Part shown: positions 10,190 to 20,751 of the stretch, piece by piece
How positions within the stretch are numbered: position 1 is the first letter of the stretch
Layout: every line of letters begins with the position of its first letter
Assembly: GCA_035048495.1 (NCBI GenBank)
Contig: CM068553.1
Coordinates: forward strand, 7,619,259-7,683,258
DNA length: 64,000 nucleotides
Direction: 5' to 3'
Origin: Euptelea pleiosperma
Lineage: Eukaryota > Streptophyta > Magnoliopsida > Ranunculales > Eupteleaceae
Notes under the pieces: model-generated
The model's input: the letters and a program-made list of their open reading frames with translations, nothing else
Database searches by the model: none
Told to the model about the DNA's origin: nothing
Position numbers and translations under genes: made by a program

Positions 10190-10702
10190 TTAAGCTGATT
10201 TTTTTTTCTCTGTAAAGTCCCCTCCGTGATGGTTCAAACATCCGACAGTCAATGATCTCTCAGAGTGTCTCACGTGCAGCCCGGACGCCCTGATCCAAAG
10301 CGCTAGGTCAATAATTTTCTCCATTACCAGGTCCACTCTGCGATCTCTTTTTTTTTTTTTTTTTGTAAGCCACTGTCGAGGAGTAAACTTGGCTGACCGC
10401 CCACAATATAAGCCACCTGTCACTTTTGTAGAGGACAATGACCGAATGGAGGTTTGGCCAATCCCTAGGTAGACCTACAAACCGTAAATCTGATTAGTTA
10501 TTTCTAAGCGTGGGATTAGAGTGATTTTCATTGGTTGAATTTAATCGTGGGAATTTGAGCATTATTGACCATTATTTGGGGTACACCATCGAAAGGCTTG
10601 AAATCACTAATCGGGCTGATTTTTCGTTTGTCGCCAAACATCCGGTACGGTCAGCATCATCATCTAAAAATGTGGCCACGTGGCTCATATTATGGGCGGT
10701 CA
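10190..10702. mobile_element. Family B MITE (10398-10702) preceded by a half copy
   Basis: The complete copy has inverted ends GACCGCCCACAATATAAGCC and, on the other strand, GACCGCCCATAATATGAGCC, each followed by CAC(C/G)TG-type sequence; CACGTG is intact at 10677-10682. The interior has TCTGATTAGTTATTTCTAAG against AATCACTAATCGGGCTGA. The part from 10190 to about 10290 is an older half copy, and a T17 run lies near 10348-10364. Confidence 0.7.
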
Positions 10703-10740
10703 TGGCCGGTTTTCCAAGTTTTATTTGGAAGTGGAGACTT

Positions 10741-10927
10741 GTTTTGCTAACTTTTGTATAAGATGGCATAATATATTATTTTTCCTATATCAGAAATGAA
10801 AAGAGTTTTGTTTTGGTAACTTCCGTATAAGATCGCGGTTTAATATATATTATTTTCCCTATAACAGAAATGAAAAGAGTTTTGTTTTGGTAACTTTCGT
10901 ATAAGATCGCGGTATAATATATATATA
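10741..10927. repeat. Tandem repeat, about 69-74 bp, three copies
   Basis: The word GTTTTG(G/C)TAACTT followed by CGTATAAGATCGCGGT and an AT-rich tail recurs at 10741, 10810 and 10884. The last copy runs into an (AT)n stretch. The array ends about 520 bp before the F-box start codon. Confidence 0.8.
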
Positions 10928-10951
10928 TATTGGGTTGGGCTCCAGTTACCG

Positions 10952-11309
10952 CCCTAAAATGACAGGCTCAGGTTACAGGACACAATATGAGCCACGTGGC
11001 ACATTATTAGAGGACTCTGACCGTATGGATGTTTGTTCAATCCCTAGATGGACCTACAAACATAAAATCAGCCTGATTAGTGATTCTAGCCGTTGTATCT
11101 TTGTACCTCAAATACTACTCAAATTCTCACAGTTGAGATCTACCCATGAAAATAAGTCCAATCCAACGCCTAGAAATCATTAGTCAGTCTGATTTTTTTG
11201 TTTGTAGGTTCACTTAGAGATTGGCCAAACATCCATACGGTCAGGTTCCTATAAAATTGTGCCACCTGGCTCATATTGCGTCCTGTTACCGGAGCCTGTC
11301 ATTTTAGGG
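10952..11309. mobile_element. Family B MITE upstream of the F-box gene
   Basis: Perfect outer arms CCCTAAAATGACAGGCTC at the left and the complement ending ATTTTAGGG at the right; inside are ACAGGACACAATATGAGCC and GGCTCATATTGCGTCCTGT. CACGTG is intact in the left arm (10993-10998) and changed to CACCTG in the right arm. It ends two bases before the TATA-like run of the F-box gene, so it is part of that gene's proximal upstream region. Confidence 0.8.
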
Positions 11310-11310
11310 T

Positions 11311-11355
11311 TATATATATATATTTTCCTGGATTTCAAAAATTTAGAAATCCAGG
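11311..11355 (+). promoter_or_regulatory. TATA-like run and 10-bp hairpin before the F-box gene
   Basis: A TATATATATATA stretch at 11311-11322 is followed by the inverted repeat CCTGGATTTC (11327-11336) and GAAATCCAGG (11346-11355) with a 9-nt loop. The first ATG of the long reading frame is 95 bp further on. The role as TATA box is inferred from position; the hairpin could lie in the 5' UTR. Confidence 0.45.
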
Positions 11356-11449
11356 CCTATAAAGTTTGGTGAAAAGGACTTCTTTCTCCTGTTACTCAGT
11401 AATTAGTATTGCATTCTCTTCTATTTCTTGTTTTCTTCCGGATTCAGAT

Positions 11450-12661
11450 ATGCCCAACTGGTCGGAGCTTCCTGGCGATCTTCTTGCTCTGATTGCCGAT
11501 AAGTTGAATTGCACCACCGATTACGTCCGGTTCGGTGTTGTCACCACCGATTACGTCCGGTTCGGTGTTGTGTGCCTTTCCTGGCGGTCCGCTTGCATTT
11601 CACGGCGGTCCACTTGCATTTCACGGCGGTCCAATTGCATATCCTGGCGGTCCGCTTGCATATCCCGGCAGTCTCCTTTTACTGAGCATCATCTTCCTCT
11701 GCTAATGATTCCCACTAAAGGCAACAAGCAGACACGCAGTTTGTACTGCGTCATCGAGAGAAGGATTTTGGACTTCCAGTTACCGGTGCCCCATCACAAG
11801 TACTGCCGTGGTTCCACCCAGGGTTGGCTGGTTACTGTCGACCAGAATCTTGCAGTCCATCTATTAAATCCCTTCTCCACGATCAATAACGAGATTCACC
11901 TCCCCCGGCTAACCGCTTTTTCAGAACGTCACACACATGATGATCCAATCTACAACGGTGTTGCGGACCTGTACAAGGCTGTCCTGTCCGCCAACCCGGC
12001 ATCAACTCCCAACTACGAAGTTATGATAATCTACGGTGGTTGTTGCAGATTAGCCTTCTCCAAGCCTGGTGACGAAGTTTGGACTTGTTTTGATTTAGAA
12101 TGGAAATGTTTTGAAGATGTGATATTCTATAAGGGCCAAGTTTACAGTGTCGACCACATGGGAAGAGTTATGGTTTTTGATATGGGTCCTCTTCATCCCA
12201 CAGTGACAAAAATTATAGAGCCTGCGACGGTTGAAACTTATTCGAAAAAGTGGTATCTTGTGGAATCATCAGGGGAATTGTTGCAGGTGAGAAGGGATGT
12301 GAGGTGGTCTGATGAAGACAATGTGGAATCGGATATATGGTCAACTATTGGATTCCAAATATTCAAACTGGATCCAATCAGGCCAACATGGATCGAGGTG
12401 AAAAGCCTATTGGATCGTGTAATATTCGTAGGTGACAATACATCCATGTCTCTCTTGGCTTCGGACTTCCCAGGATGCAAACCAAATTGCATATACTTTA
12501 CGGATGATTGCTATTCCCACAATCCAAACTATTGGCATCATGACATGGGAGTCTTCAACTTAGAAAGCAGGAGCTTTGAACCACATTATCCAATTGATCA
12601 CTCCAAGAGGATCGTGCCAGCCGCCATTTGGATCGAGCCAATGCTTTTATCAAGAGGTTAG
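11450..12661 (+). CDS. F-box protein with DUF295/KIB1-type C-terminal domain, SKIP23-like
   Basis: An intronless frame of 403 codons from the first ATG at 11450 (MPNWSELPGDLL). The F-box lies at residues 3 to about 40 (WSELPGDLLALIADKL ... CLSWRSA). The C-terminal half has the DUF295 pattern: KWYLVESSGELLQVRRD, then FQIFKLDP, W.EV.SL.DRVIFVGDNTSMSL, GCKPNCIYFTDD and a MGVFNLESRSF ending. In the family such proteins are SCF ubiquitin-ligase substrate adaptors; many copies are lineage-specific and uncharacterised. Oddly, the F-box is expanded: a 30-bp exact-type duplication (11511-11570) repeats TTDYVRFGVV, and a 21-bp unit (11581-11664) gives four heptads of the form S(W/R)RSxCI. These split the usual spacing after the F-box and may weaken Skp1 binding. 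The frame is otherwise open, so the gene may still be expressed. Confidence 0.85.
   Translation: MPNWSELPGDLLALIADKLNCTTDYVRFGVVTTDYVRFGVVCLSWRSACISRRSTCISRRSNCISWRSACISRQSPFTEHHLPLLMIPTKGNKQTRSLYCVIERRILDFQLPVPHHKYCRGSTQGWLVTVDQNLAVHLLNPFSTINNEIHLPRLTAFSERHTHDDPIYNGVADLYKAVLSANPASTPNYEVMIIYGGCCRLAFSKPGDEVWTCFDLEWKCFEDVIFYKGQVYSVDHMGRVMVFDMGPLHPTVTKIIEPATVETYSKKWYLVESSGELLQVRRDVRWSDEDNVESDIWSTIGFQIFKLDPIRPTWIEVKSLLDRVIFVGDNTSMSLLASDFPGCKPNCIYFTDDCYSHNPNYWHHDMGVFNLESRSFEPHYPIDHSKRIVPAAIWIEPMLLSRG
11511..11664 (+). repeat. In-frame minisatellite inside the F-box gene (30 bp x2, then 21 bp x4)
   Basis: Copies 11511-11540 and 11541-11570 differ at one base. Four 21-bp units follow at 11581, 11602, 11623 and 11644 sharing GGCGGTCC.CTTGCAT, plus a broken fifth unit. 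All unit lengths are multiples of three, so the frame is kept. Confidence 0.9.
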
Positions 12662-13604
12662 TTACTGATCGAGGACAACTTATGCTCCATAGCTAGCTAG
12701 TTGTACTTCTGGTGGGGCCGTGGTTTAATTTTATTTTTTCTGTTCTCATGCACACAATGTGATGTGATGCCATTAGATGATGAGAAGACCATTCTGCTCT
12801 TTTTCTTTTTACCATTCTGCTCTTTTTTGTGACCTTTTAAATTAATACAATAGATTGGACAATTGGGTTCAACTTATTTAAGTCGATTTTTGCATGAGAA
12901 GAGCATCAAACAGTGGGTCCCGAACCTTGTTCATGTATATGGCAATGGTGAACCTAGACAAAGGTCCCAAACCTTGTTCATTTTTTTTTTTGGTGCGCGC
13001 CTGACTCTTTTTGTTAAATCGTATTATACATGAATTATTCTCGAACTGTTATTTTTTTTTTGGGTCCATTTCCCGTTTATTTGACTGCTTTTTACTGTAT
13101 TCAAAATTTTCAAAATGGACTATATTCATACAATTCCCGTCCCCCGATCCATAAGCAGAATTGCCAACTAGGATCTGTTTGGGTGATCTTGGAAACACGT
13201 TTTCACAATGGATCTATAATTAGTTTCAAAGTAATTAGTAATGGACCACATTTCATTGGGAAGTAATCCTAAAATTTAAAATTATAAGGGAGTATTACTA
13301 ATTACTTTCAAATTTCAGGGGGTGTTACTAAAATACCGTTTATTATATTGTGTGCATATTGCGTAAGAGATCAATGCCGTCCATGTGGCAGGTGCACCAA
13401 TCTGGTCGACACTCGACATTATTTTGTCGAGACCGAGACAACAAATATTATTGGTCGATATCGATACCAATATCATTAATTCACAAGTGGCACGTCTTGA
13501 CTCGATACTTGCCACGTGTCTATCCACATGTTGCATTGCATTATGGCACGACCTATACAAAGATGAATGTATTAAAATCAAATAAAGTGCAATGATTACT
13601 GAGC
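12662..13604. other. F-box gene 3' flank and unassigned DNA
   Basis: About 12662-12860 is probable 3' UTR (T-rich, with AATTAATACAAT near 12840). A short direct repeat (CCAAACCTTGTTCAT-like at 12910 and 12970) and long T runs follow. Between 13300 and 13600 there are overlapping small frames on both strands but no family resemblance. No further gene seen. Confidence 0.4.
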
Positions 13605-14172
13605 CCCACGGCTACAACCCGAAGTTGGGCTAGGGTTGGGTTGGCCCCTTCAATATTCAGGTTGGGCTCGGGCCTGAATTTTGACAACCTGATCAACTTG
13701 TGTTGGGCAAGGATTAAGGCTTAGCCCAACCCAACTCCAATTAAACACATATACATTAATATAGTCCACACATATATTAATATTTTATATTATTATAACA
13801 AGATTACATGGAGAATTTGAACTTGTAATTCTTGCATAAATTAACCTGTAAAGATGACGAATATAAATGTGTATATATTTTATTAATTTAGTCCTATTTA
13901 ACAGGATATGGAAATAATATAGCATAAAGGTCGTTATATTGATCAACGAACAATTTTAACATGAAAAAATTAGCAACTTTTCTAACCAATAAAAAAATTT
14001 AATAAATTGACCAACCCGGCCGACCCAATAGGGTTAGGGTTCAGCTGGGGCTGAGAAATCTACACCCGACCTCGGGTTGCGTTAGGCTAGGATTCATAAC
14101 CTTTAAAGTTAGGTTCGGCTAGGGCTGACCTCCAATCAGACCCAACCAGCCCGAGTTGCAACCCTACTATTA
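13605..14172. mobile_element. GGGTTGGGC-rich MITE (family H)
   Basis: Both ends contain inverted words: GCTACAACCCGAAGTTGGGC on the left and CCAGCCCGAGTTGCAACCC on the right. Subterminal parts are packed with GGGTTGGG/CCCAACCC words, and the centre is AT-rich. Repeats of this type are widespread in plant genomes. A fragment with similar vocabulary lies near 29755-29990. TSD not resolved. Confidence 0.55.
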
Positions 14173-14283
14173 TAAACTGGTTGCGGGCAGAGCCAGGATT
14201 TTGTTCAAGAGAGCGCACGAACCTTGTTGTATATGGTGGGTGTCCTAAATTTTAAAGAATTAAAATTTGAGGGTGCATTAAAC

Positions 14284-14660
14284 CATGGTTTTAAAAATGG
14301 TCGTTTAAACAGTTTTAACGGCCGTTTAAACAGTAACGCCCCAAGCCCGTTTCGTTAAAACCGTTTAAACACGTTTTATCAGTTTTGAAAAAAAACGGCC
14401 GTTCTTTTGTTTTAACGGCCATTAAAATCATTTAAACAGCCGTTTAATTCTGAAAAATTTTGTGAAAAAAACGGCCGTCAAATCCATTTTTTTTTTTTAA
14501 ATTTCAAAATTTGAATTTCAGCGCCGCTTTTTTTCCATTAAAATCAGTTAAAATCCGTTAAATTTCATTTTTTCCCCTGGCCGTTTCAATCCGTTTAAAC
14601 TGTTTAAAAGGTAACGCCCCCAGTCCGTTTAACCGTTAAAACGGCCTCCTTTAAACCTTG
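14284..14660. mobile_element. hAT-like MITE, AACGG type, perfect 8-bp TSD
   Basis: Starts CATGGTTTTAAAAATGG, ends CTCCTTTAAACCTTG, and is flanked by CATTAAAC at 14276-14283 and 14661-14668 (8/8). The interior consists of clustered CCGTTTAAAC / GTTTAAACGG words on both strands around an AAATTTCAAAATTTG core. It is the best preserved member of the group that also interrupts the tubulin pseudogenes. No coding capacity; it would depend on a hAT transposase elsewhere. Confidence 0.85.
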
Positions 14661-14721
14661 CATTAAACTACAACTTCAGGGTATTTGTTGATAAAAAAAA
14701 AAATTAAAAGGATTTTGAAAG

Positions 14722-15169
14722 GGGAAATTTTATTTGCACCCCACGAATTGTGAAAACACCTTCTCTGACCGCCCAGAATGACTGCATCCGATTACCACCC
14801 ACGATAGGTGCCAGATGGTACACTTTTAGACAACACAGATGGACCCATAAATCAAAAATCATCCTGATCAGTGATTTCTGATTGTTGGATTGGAGTCATT
14901 TTCATGAGTTGCTTTAATCCATAGGAATTTGAGCATTATTGACCATAATTTGGGTACAAGGATCCAAATATTTGAAACCAGCAATCAGGCTGATTTTTGG
15001 TTTGTAGGCTCATCTAGGGATTGGCCAAACATCCATACGGTCAGCGTCCCCTAAAAGTGTGCCATGTGGCCCGTATTGTGGATGGTCATCGGGGTGGTCA
15101 TCATGGGCGGTCAGCGTATTGTACTCTCAAGGTGCTTTCACAATTTGTTGGGTTCAAATAAATTTTCCC
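14722..15169. mobile_element. Mutator-like MITE (family K), perfect 9-bp TSD
   Basis: Ends GGGAAATTTTATTTGCACCC and, on the other strand, GGGAAAATTTATTTGAACCC, flanked by TTTTGAAAG at 14713-14721 and 15170-15178 (9/9). The interior is a family B-like inverted pair, with GACCGCCCAGAATG on the left and CATACGGTCAGCG on the right. Compare 1134-1790. Confidence 0.85.
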
Positions 15170-15355
15170 TTTTGAAAGTTGAGGGGCACACACCATTAAA
15201 CCGTGAGTCCATCGTTTAGCTGTCATCGGGGCCTCTTTGGAAAAATTAACATTTTTTCTAGAATTTCAAAAACTCATAACGTTTCATTAATAAACAAGTT
15301 AACAGTAAAAATCGATCCATCATGATCAGTTCTTGATGAGTGCTTTAAATGATAT

Positions 15356-15526
15356 CCAACTAGTGCCGCGGGGCAGAGGGTATACCCCTTAACCCTTCCA
15401 CATGTGCCAGTTAAAACATTGGTAAATCCCCAAGGGTTGGCTCAAGGGGAGTCGAACTCAGGACATCAGCTTCTTGAGGCAGGGTCCTGAGTCCTCACCA
15501 TCTCTGCCCAGCCCTCGGGTTTACAC
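15356..15526 (-). mobile_element. tRNA-derived SINE
   Basis: On the minus strand the sequence runs GAGGGCTGGGCAGAGATGG then GTGAGGACTCAGGACC and CTGAGTTCGACTCCCCTTG. The last contains a good RNA polymerase III box B (GTTCGACTCC), about 50 bases after a weaker box A-like region. The 3' part ends near GGCACTAGTTGG. Spacing and composition fit a plant SINE. No clear TSD. Confidence 0.55.
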
Positions 15527-16899
15527 AGTAATCTTGATACTAGGAATCAATAGCCCGTGACAAGTCAAAAAAAATACATATATATATTTTATTTTTATGC
15601 AATTATATCTTGTTTCGATACTTAATATTGAAAAAAAAAATGGATGTTAGTACATTAAAAAGAAAAAAGAAATTGAGTAATTGGGTTTAATGGTACTGAT
15701 TCACAAACGTGTTGTTTAGAGTAAACTGAAATTGTTGAATCCAACTTCTAGAATCATGCCTTAAAGGTACTAAAATCTAGTGGCCAAAGATTACTAGTCC
15801 GAGTTATTTTGTGTGTGCATCCATACTGTCCGTGGTCTCTAATAATATGTCACGCGATGCAAGTGATGGAATCTCGCCTTTGATGGGCCTCACATAGATA
15901 TTTTATAGATCAATTCTATTTGATTGAATGGTTGTAACCAATCGAAGTAGGCATCAAGCTTTTAATGTTCGAAAAATAATTTGGCGGTACTCTCAAAATA
16001 TATCATTTGACTTTATGACAAAAGTCCAAAGATTTTATGGTTGCGGTCGTCCCTATCTATAGGTCTCCCCTTACAAAGAATAATGCAGTGCAACTACGTT
16101 GTTGATCAGTTTTAGTTTTGTTAAGTATAAAGTATAAACTGATACGGAGAAAGGATTAATATCATTTTCATGGTGAACTTCGAGACAAGGATTACTTGGA
16201 TCTCAAAGGATCACAATCGGGCTGGGCTGCACACATGCATTGAGATTTATAAGGAATAGAAGAGTTTTATTAGGAGGAGAAAAATAGAAATTATAAAAAT
16301 AATTCCTTTTCTTTTTATGGAATCAAAAATTTTGATTTCTGGATATCTAACTCATGTTTCATTTCATTTGCTGAGATTTGTTGATCTTAAAATCGAGAGG
16401 AGTGTTGCTGATTTCACTAAAAATGACTCCATTAGATCAAAGTCCTCTGCCATATGTGCATCATTTGTGAATATATGAAAAACACCATAACTCGCAACAA
16501 CATAGGAGATTTTGAGACCAGAGGAGATTTGTAGAGATTTATTAGAGCCGAAGCAATCTCAAATAATTGGCCATTAGCGACAGCAGACATATTTTCGAAA
16601 CCAATTTACATAGAATGGCGTCATCTTCAAATTCACAAGCACAAATAGAGAAACTATTCGATGCCTGTGAAAGAGTCAAAAAGAAAGAAGAATAAGAAAA
16701 AATACAAATCAAATTCAGTGATATAGTCAAAACGAAAAGAAATTTAGTGACAAAGTCAAAACGAAAAGGAAGAAGAAAGAGAACAAAAATACGTACCTCT
16801 CTTGATCCTGGGTTGTGGAAAGTCATGGTAGAAGTTGTGAATATGGAGTAGCGAGCCTGGGTGTAGTCGTTATCTTAGAGATGTACATCGAATATATAA
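15527..16899. other. Intergenic DNA, no gene recognised
   Basis: AT-rich, with a short dyad near 15560-15600 and pieces of half MITEs near 15760-15850. A 27-codon frame at 16615-16695 (MASSSNSQAQIEKLFDACER) looks protein-like but is too short to support a call. Confidence 0.35.
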
Positions 16900-17522
16900 T
16901 CGAATATATATAAAGGGGCGGGTGTAAGGGAAAAATCCCACACCTCTCGAGATGCGCACAAGAGCCAAATCACTTGTAAATCCGAGATGAGATCACCTTC
17001 CCGACATCAAAATAGCTTGTTTCCGACTAAGTTGATACATCGCCTGACTTCGTCGTGTTCTATGTCGATTTCACCGATAACGTGTCCGACTAGGCCGATT
17101 GCTACAATGTCGAATTTGTTAAGATAACCTGAAAATAAACTCCGTTGGTAAGTATTCCAACGTAAAGCCTCCGATGCTTAATTCAGTATTTCTTTAAGCA
17201 GAACAATCCCAATCTTTAGACTAAGATCGATTACCTTCTTCATTATTATAGCTCTTTATTTATAAGAAATGGACTCCATGACATGTCCATAAGCGCGATC
17301 GAGAACGTACCAATCAACTTGTGTACCAAATCATCTAAACCCAAGTCTAACACATCAAGATTCACCTGGCAAACAACTAATAATTGATCGTTTACATTCA
17401 ATTCCTTGCTTTAGCTCCCCAATTTTTTTTGGCTTTAAAACTCTTGTCGACATATTGCACATTGATGCTTGATATATATAATCAACCTTAAAATGTGATC
17501 ATAACCCTGGAATGCTCTTATA
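16900..17522. other. Possible LTR fragment
   Basis: From about 16923 the sequence TGTAAGGGAAAAATCCCACA has the look of a plant LTR start. It is followed by unique-looking DNA with many CGACTAAGTCGAT-like words and no ORF. No matching second LTR, primer-binding site or TSD was found, so the call is weak. Confidence 0.25.
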
Positions 17523-17530
17523 ATTTTAAC

Positions 17531-17847
17531 CAAGGTTTAAAGGGGCCGTTATAACAGTATAACGGGCTGGGGGGTGGTACCGTTTTTTTTCCGATATAAT
17601 AGGAAATAACGGAAAAAATGTTGCTGAAATTCAAATTTTCAAAAATAGAAAATAACGAAAAAATAATGGAAATAACAGCCTTTTTTTCACAAAAAAATTT
17701 AAAAAATAACTGTCATTATTTTCGTTATATCGGAATATAACGGCAATTACAACGAAAATAACAGCTGTTATTTTTAGAGCGTTACAACGGCATGTAATGT
17801 AACGGGGGAGGTCCGAATCCGTTAGAACCACCGTTTTTTAAACCATG
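17531..17847. mobile_element. hAT-like MITE, ATAACGG type
   Basis: Starts CAAGGTTTAAAGGGG and ends TTTTTAAACCATG. Flanks are ATTTTAAC (17523-17530) and ATCTTAAC (17848-17855), 7/8. The interior has CCGTTATAAC/GTTATATCGG words. Same group as 5450-5738 and 28975-29292. Confidence 0.8.
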
Positions 17848-17991
17848 ATCTTAACAATTAGATCAATCGATCCTTCATGGTCTGTCATTAATAAAGATTT
17901 TTGAAATTGAAAGCAGACACATGGACCACTTGATCATGAATCAAATTGGTGTATACACTGAACCTTTGTGCACTTTTATATGGGTCGGACT

Positions 17992-18485
17992 CCTGGGACC
18001 CCCATTTTTTGACACCCATTTTGGCGTACCCTCATAGAAGATGAATCATTTGCAGATATAGATCACCCCATTAAAAAAAAATGCCCATTCTGATATTTGT
18101 AACCCCGTCAAATGTGGTTTTCAAGTTACACGGTAAAAATCAACGGTTCATAATTCTTCAACTTCTAAACGAGTCTATGAATATCAGAATGATTTGAATT
18201 TTTGTGAGGATGATCTCCTCACCATATAGATCACCCCAACAAAAAATCATCCCATTCTAAAATTTCTAGCCTCATTAAATGTGGGTTTCAAGTTACACAA
18301 TAAAAATCGACGGTCCATAATTCTTCAAGTTCTAAACCAGTCTGAATATCAGAATGATTTGAATTTTTGTGAGGATGATCTCCTCACCATGTAGATCATC
18401 CTCACCAAAAATCAGCCATTGATTCATCCTCTTTGAGGGTACACCAAGTTGTTGGTAAAAAATGTTGGTCACTGGAATCCGACCC
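17992..18485. mobile_element. Family A MITE, long form
   Basis: Outer ends GGGTCGGACTCCTGGGAC and, complementary, GGGTCGGATTCCAGTGAC. Inside, the block around GATCTCCTCACCATATAGATC occurs twice (about 18205-18250 and 18370-18400), so it seems to contain an internal duplication compared with the 331-bp copy at 27799-28129. Confidence 0.7.
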
Positions 18486-18654
18486 TAAATATAAAATTGT
18501 GATATGCTACTTCCCAGGGTTTACAAGAACCTTCCTTTTTTTAAACTGAGCGTGGGGAGAGCCGACACAAGGGCACACACTCCACCACTCGCAATCAATA
18601 GTCAATACAACATCGGATCCGCTCATGCACTCCAATGGGTGAGCTGACAACTGC

Positions 18655-19110
18655 AGTCAGCGACGCCGCTGACTGCAGCCAATTTTAGCCACGTGGCACA
18701 TTATTAAGAGGACACTAACGGCATCAATTTTGACACCAAACATCCATACGTTCAGTGTCGAGTAAAACTTGTCCCAAGATGTTAAGACCGAAGCCGGTCA
18801 CAACACGCAATACGAGCCACTTGGCACACTATTAGAGGGCGCTGACCGTATGGATGTTTGGCCAGTCCCTTGGTGGACTTGCAAACCAAATATCAGTCTA
18901 ATTAGTGATTTATAAGCGTTGGATTGAAGTTATTTCCATGGGTTGACTTTAACCGTAGGAATTTGAGCATTATTTGGGTGCAAAAATCCTAAGGTTGTAA
19001 ATCACTAATCCGACTGATTTTTCGTTTGCAGGTCCACAGAGGGACTCGCCAAACATCCATACGGTCACCGCCCTTTGATAATGTGCCACATCACTCGGTC
19101 ACAACATCTT
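18655..19110. mobile_element. Family B MITE plus half copy
   Basis: The complete copy is about 18795-19110 with arms CGGTCACAACACGCAATACG and its complement near CACTCGGTCACAACATC, GACCGTATGGATGTTTGGCC and CATCCATACGGTCACCG. A half copy with GCCACGTGGCACATTATTAA precedes it (18680-18785). Confidence 0.65.
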
Positions 19111-20094
19111 GTGACACAAGTTTTACTCATCAGTATCCTCTTAAGAATGTGCAACGTGGCTCATATTGGCTGCAGTCAGTGTTATGTTATCCAAGGTTTT
19201 ACGAGGTGGGGCCCACAAATAAGTAGAAGGGGGATACACACGTGTCATCTACGAAGGCAAGGAAGCCACGTGTGAGACTTATTTTAAAGCGCGGGACCAA
19301 GACGACAAGTTCAAAATTTTGAAATTTTCTCATGATGGTTTAAAAAGGCAAAATATCATATCTGACCCCGCATGCGCTGCACCAAATCAAATCGAAGGCC
19401 CTTTCATTTTCAAATTATTTCCACAATTATTAATTTATTATTTTTATTTCTTTTGTCCACCACCAATTTCTTTCTCAATTCTTCAGTTTCTCGGATACTT
19501 AATTTCTCTCCATCCTTTAGAAAAAGTTTCTCAATTTATCGTGCAATGTCCTCGTTCGAAAGCTTCTTAGCTTTTCCACGTAGATGAAGATTAATGTAAG
19601 GGTGCTGATAAGGTACACCCACGGGAATATCCTCCGCCCTTACAATTGTACACGTGGAACACTTGTATATGATTACCCACCATCGAAGATGATAAGATGA
19701 CTATGCTGTCTGATTAGGTTTTAGATGGTCAAATAATTGGCCATCCAAAAGATGAGACAAATAAAATTGGATTATAGGGGTTAAATGCATCCAAGGAGAA
19801 ATAATCCATAAGTGGTGGGACCAATTAGAAACTGCTTAGTAGGTCCCGTTATACTTCCAGTTGTATGATGATGTTGAATGAGGTTAATACATTCCACGTG
19901 GCTTACATATAAGGGTCACTGGGTCAGGTCACACCATTCGTGTGGGCACTTCCACAGTCCACAATCTTTGATGGAGGTACCTTACCTTTGAATTTGTTGA
20001 CAACTCAAAAAGAATGAGATTTGATCGAGATAATCTAATCACTCTGATAGTACGGGAGGTGGTCCAGAGTCTCCAGACTCTGGAGTCCCAGCAT
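19111..20094. other. Upstream intergenic DNA, nothing coding recognised
   Basis: Contains four G-box cores. The T/C-rich stretch 19380-19570 resembles a leader but has no exon to go with it. Small frames at 19319-19587 look like chance openings in pyrimidine-rich DNA. Confidence 0.35.
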
Positions 20095-20395
20095 CTGCTC
20101 GCCGAGGGCACAGGATACAGACTTTTGGGCCCACTGCCATGAGTGATTGGCCCAACCTATAAAGTATTAAGTATGAACCATAAAAATTAATCTGATTGGT
20201 GATCTCAAACAATACAATCTGAGTATCCCAAAACAAATCCAATCAAACGGCTATAAATTATATCCCATCAAAATGTTCAAATTCGACAGCTATAGATCGC
20301 CAATCAAGTTGATTGTTAGGGTGTAGGTCCTTCAACTGCATTCATGGGTTAATAGGCCTGAAAAATTGTGCCAGGTGGAGCGTTTTTATGTGCTC
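20095..20395. mobile_element. Family C-like MITE, diverged
   Basis: Has GGGCCCACTGCCATGAGTGATTGG-type sequence on the left and TGCATTCATGGGTTAATAGGC on the right, with ATTAATCTGATTGGTGATC and GATCGCCAATCAAGTTGATT as inner inverted words. Resembles the copy at 29330-29610. Confidence 0.5.
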
Positions 20396-20422
20396 TTCAT
20401 TTCCAAAGGAAAAATGAACTTT

Positions 20423-20751
20423 GCTGACCGACCATAATATAAGCCACGTGGCATATTCTTAGAGGTTTCTGACGGTATGAATGTTTGTCCCAACCCTAGA
20501 TGGACACACAGACAAAAAATAAGCCTGATTAGTGATTTCTAAGCGTTGGATTAGAGTCATTTTCATGGGTTTAGTTTCAACCGTGATTTGCGCATTACTG
20601 ACCTTTATTTGGGGTACAAAGATCCAAAGGTTTGAAATCACTAATCAGTCATATTTTTTAGATTGTAGGTCCACCTAGGGATTGGACAAACATCCATACG
20701 GTCAGCATCCTTTAAGACTATGCCACGTGGTTCATATTAATGTCGGTCAGC
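20423..20751. mobile_element. Family B MITE
   Basis: Ends GCTGACCGACCATAATATAA and, complementary, GCTGACCGACATTAATATGA, each followed by a G-box (GCCACGTGGCAT at 20443 and TGCCACGTGG at 20721). Interior arms contain GACGGTATGAATGTTTGTCC and CATCCATACGGTCAGC. It lies 650 bp upstream of the TRM-like start codon. Confidence 0.75.

Noticed and set aside
16615..16695. Short plus-strand frame MASSSNSQAQIEKLFDACER as a gene start
   Set aside because: Only 26 codons, no downstream exon with matching frame was found, and the resemblance to plant cysteine-oxidase N-termini is too weak to call.
16542..16826. Minus-strand 94-codon frame with hydrophobic segments
   Set aside because: Composition reflects A/G-rich DNA on the other strand (repeated AAAACGAAAAG words); no family pattern and no promoter context.
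18541..18650. Possible CRISPR-like or spaced repeat arrangement of MITE words
   Set aside because: Repeated words are arms of inverted-repeat transposons; spacing is not regular and the genome is a plant.
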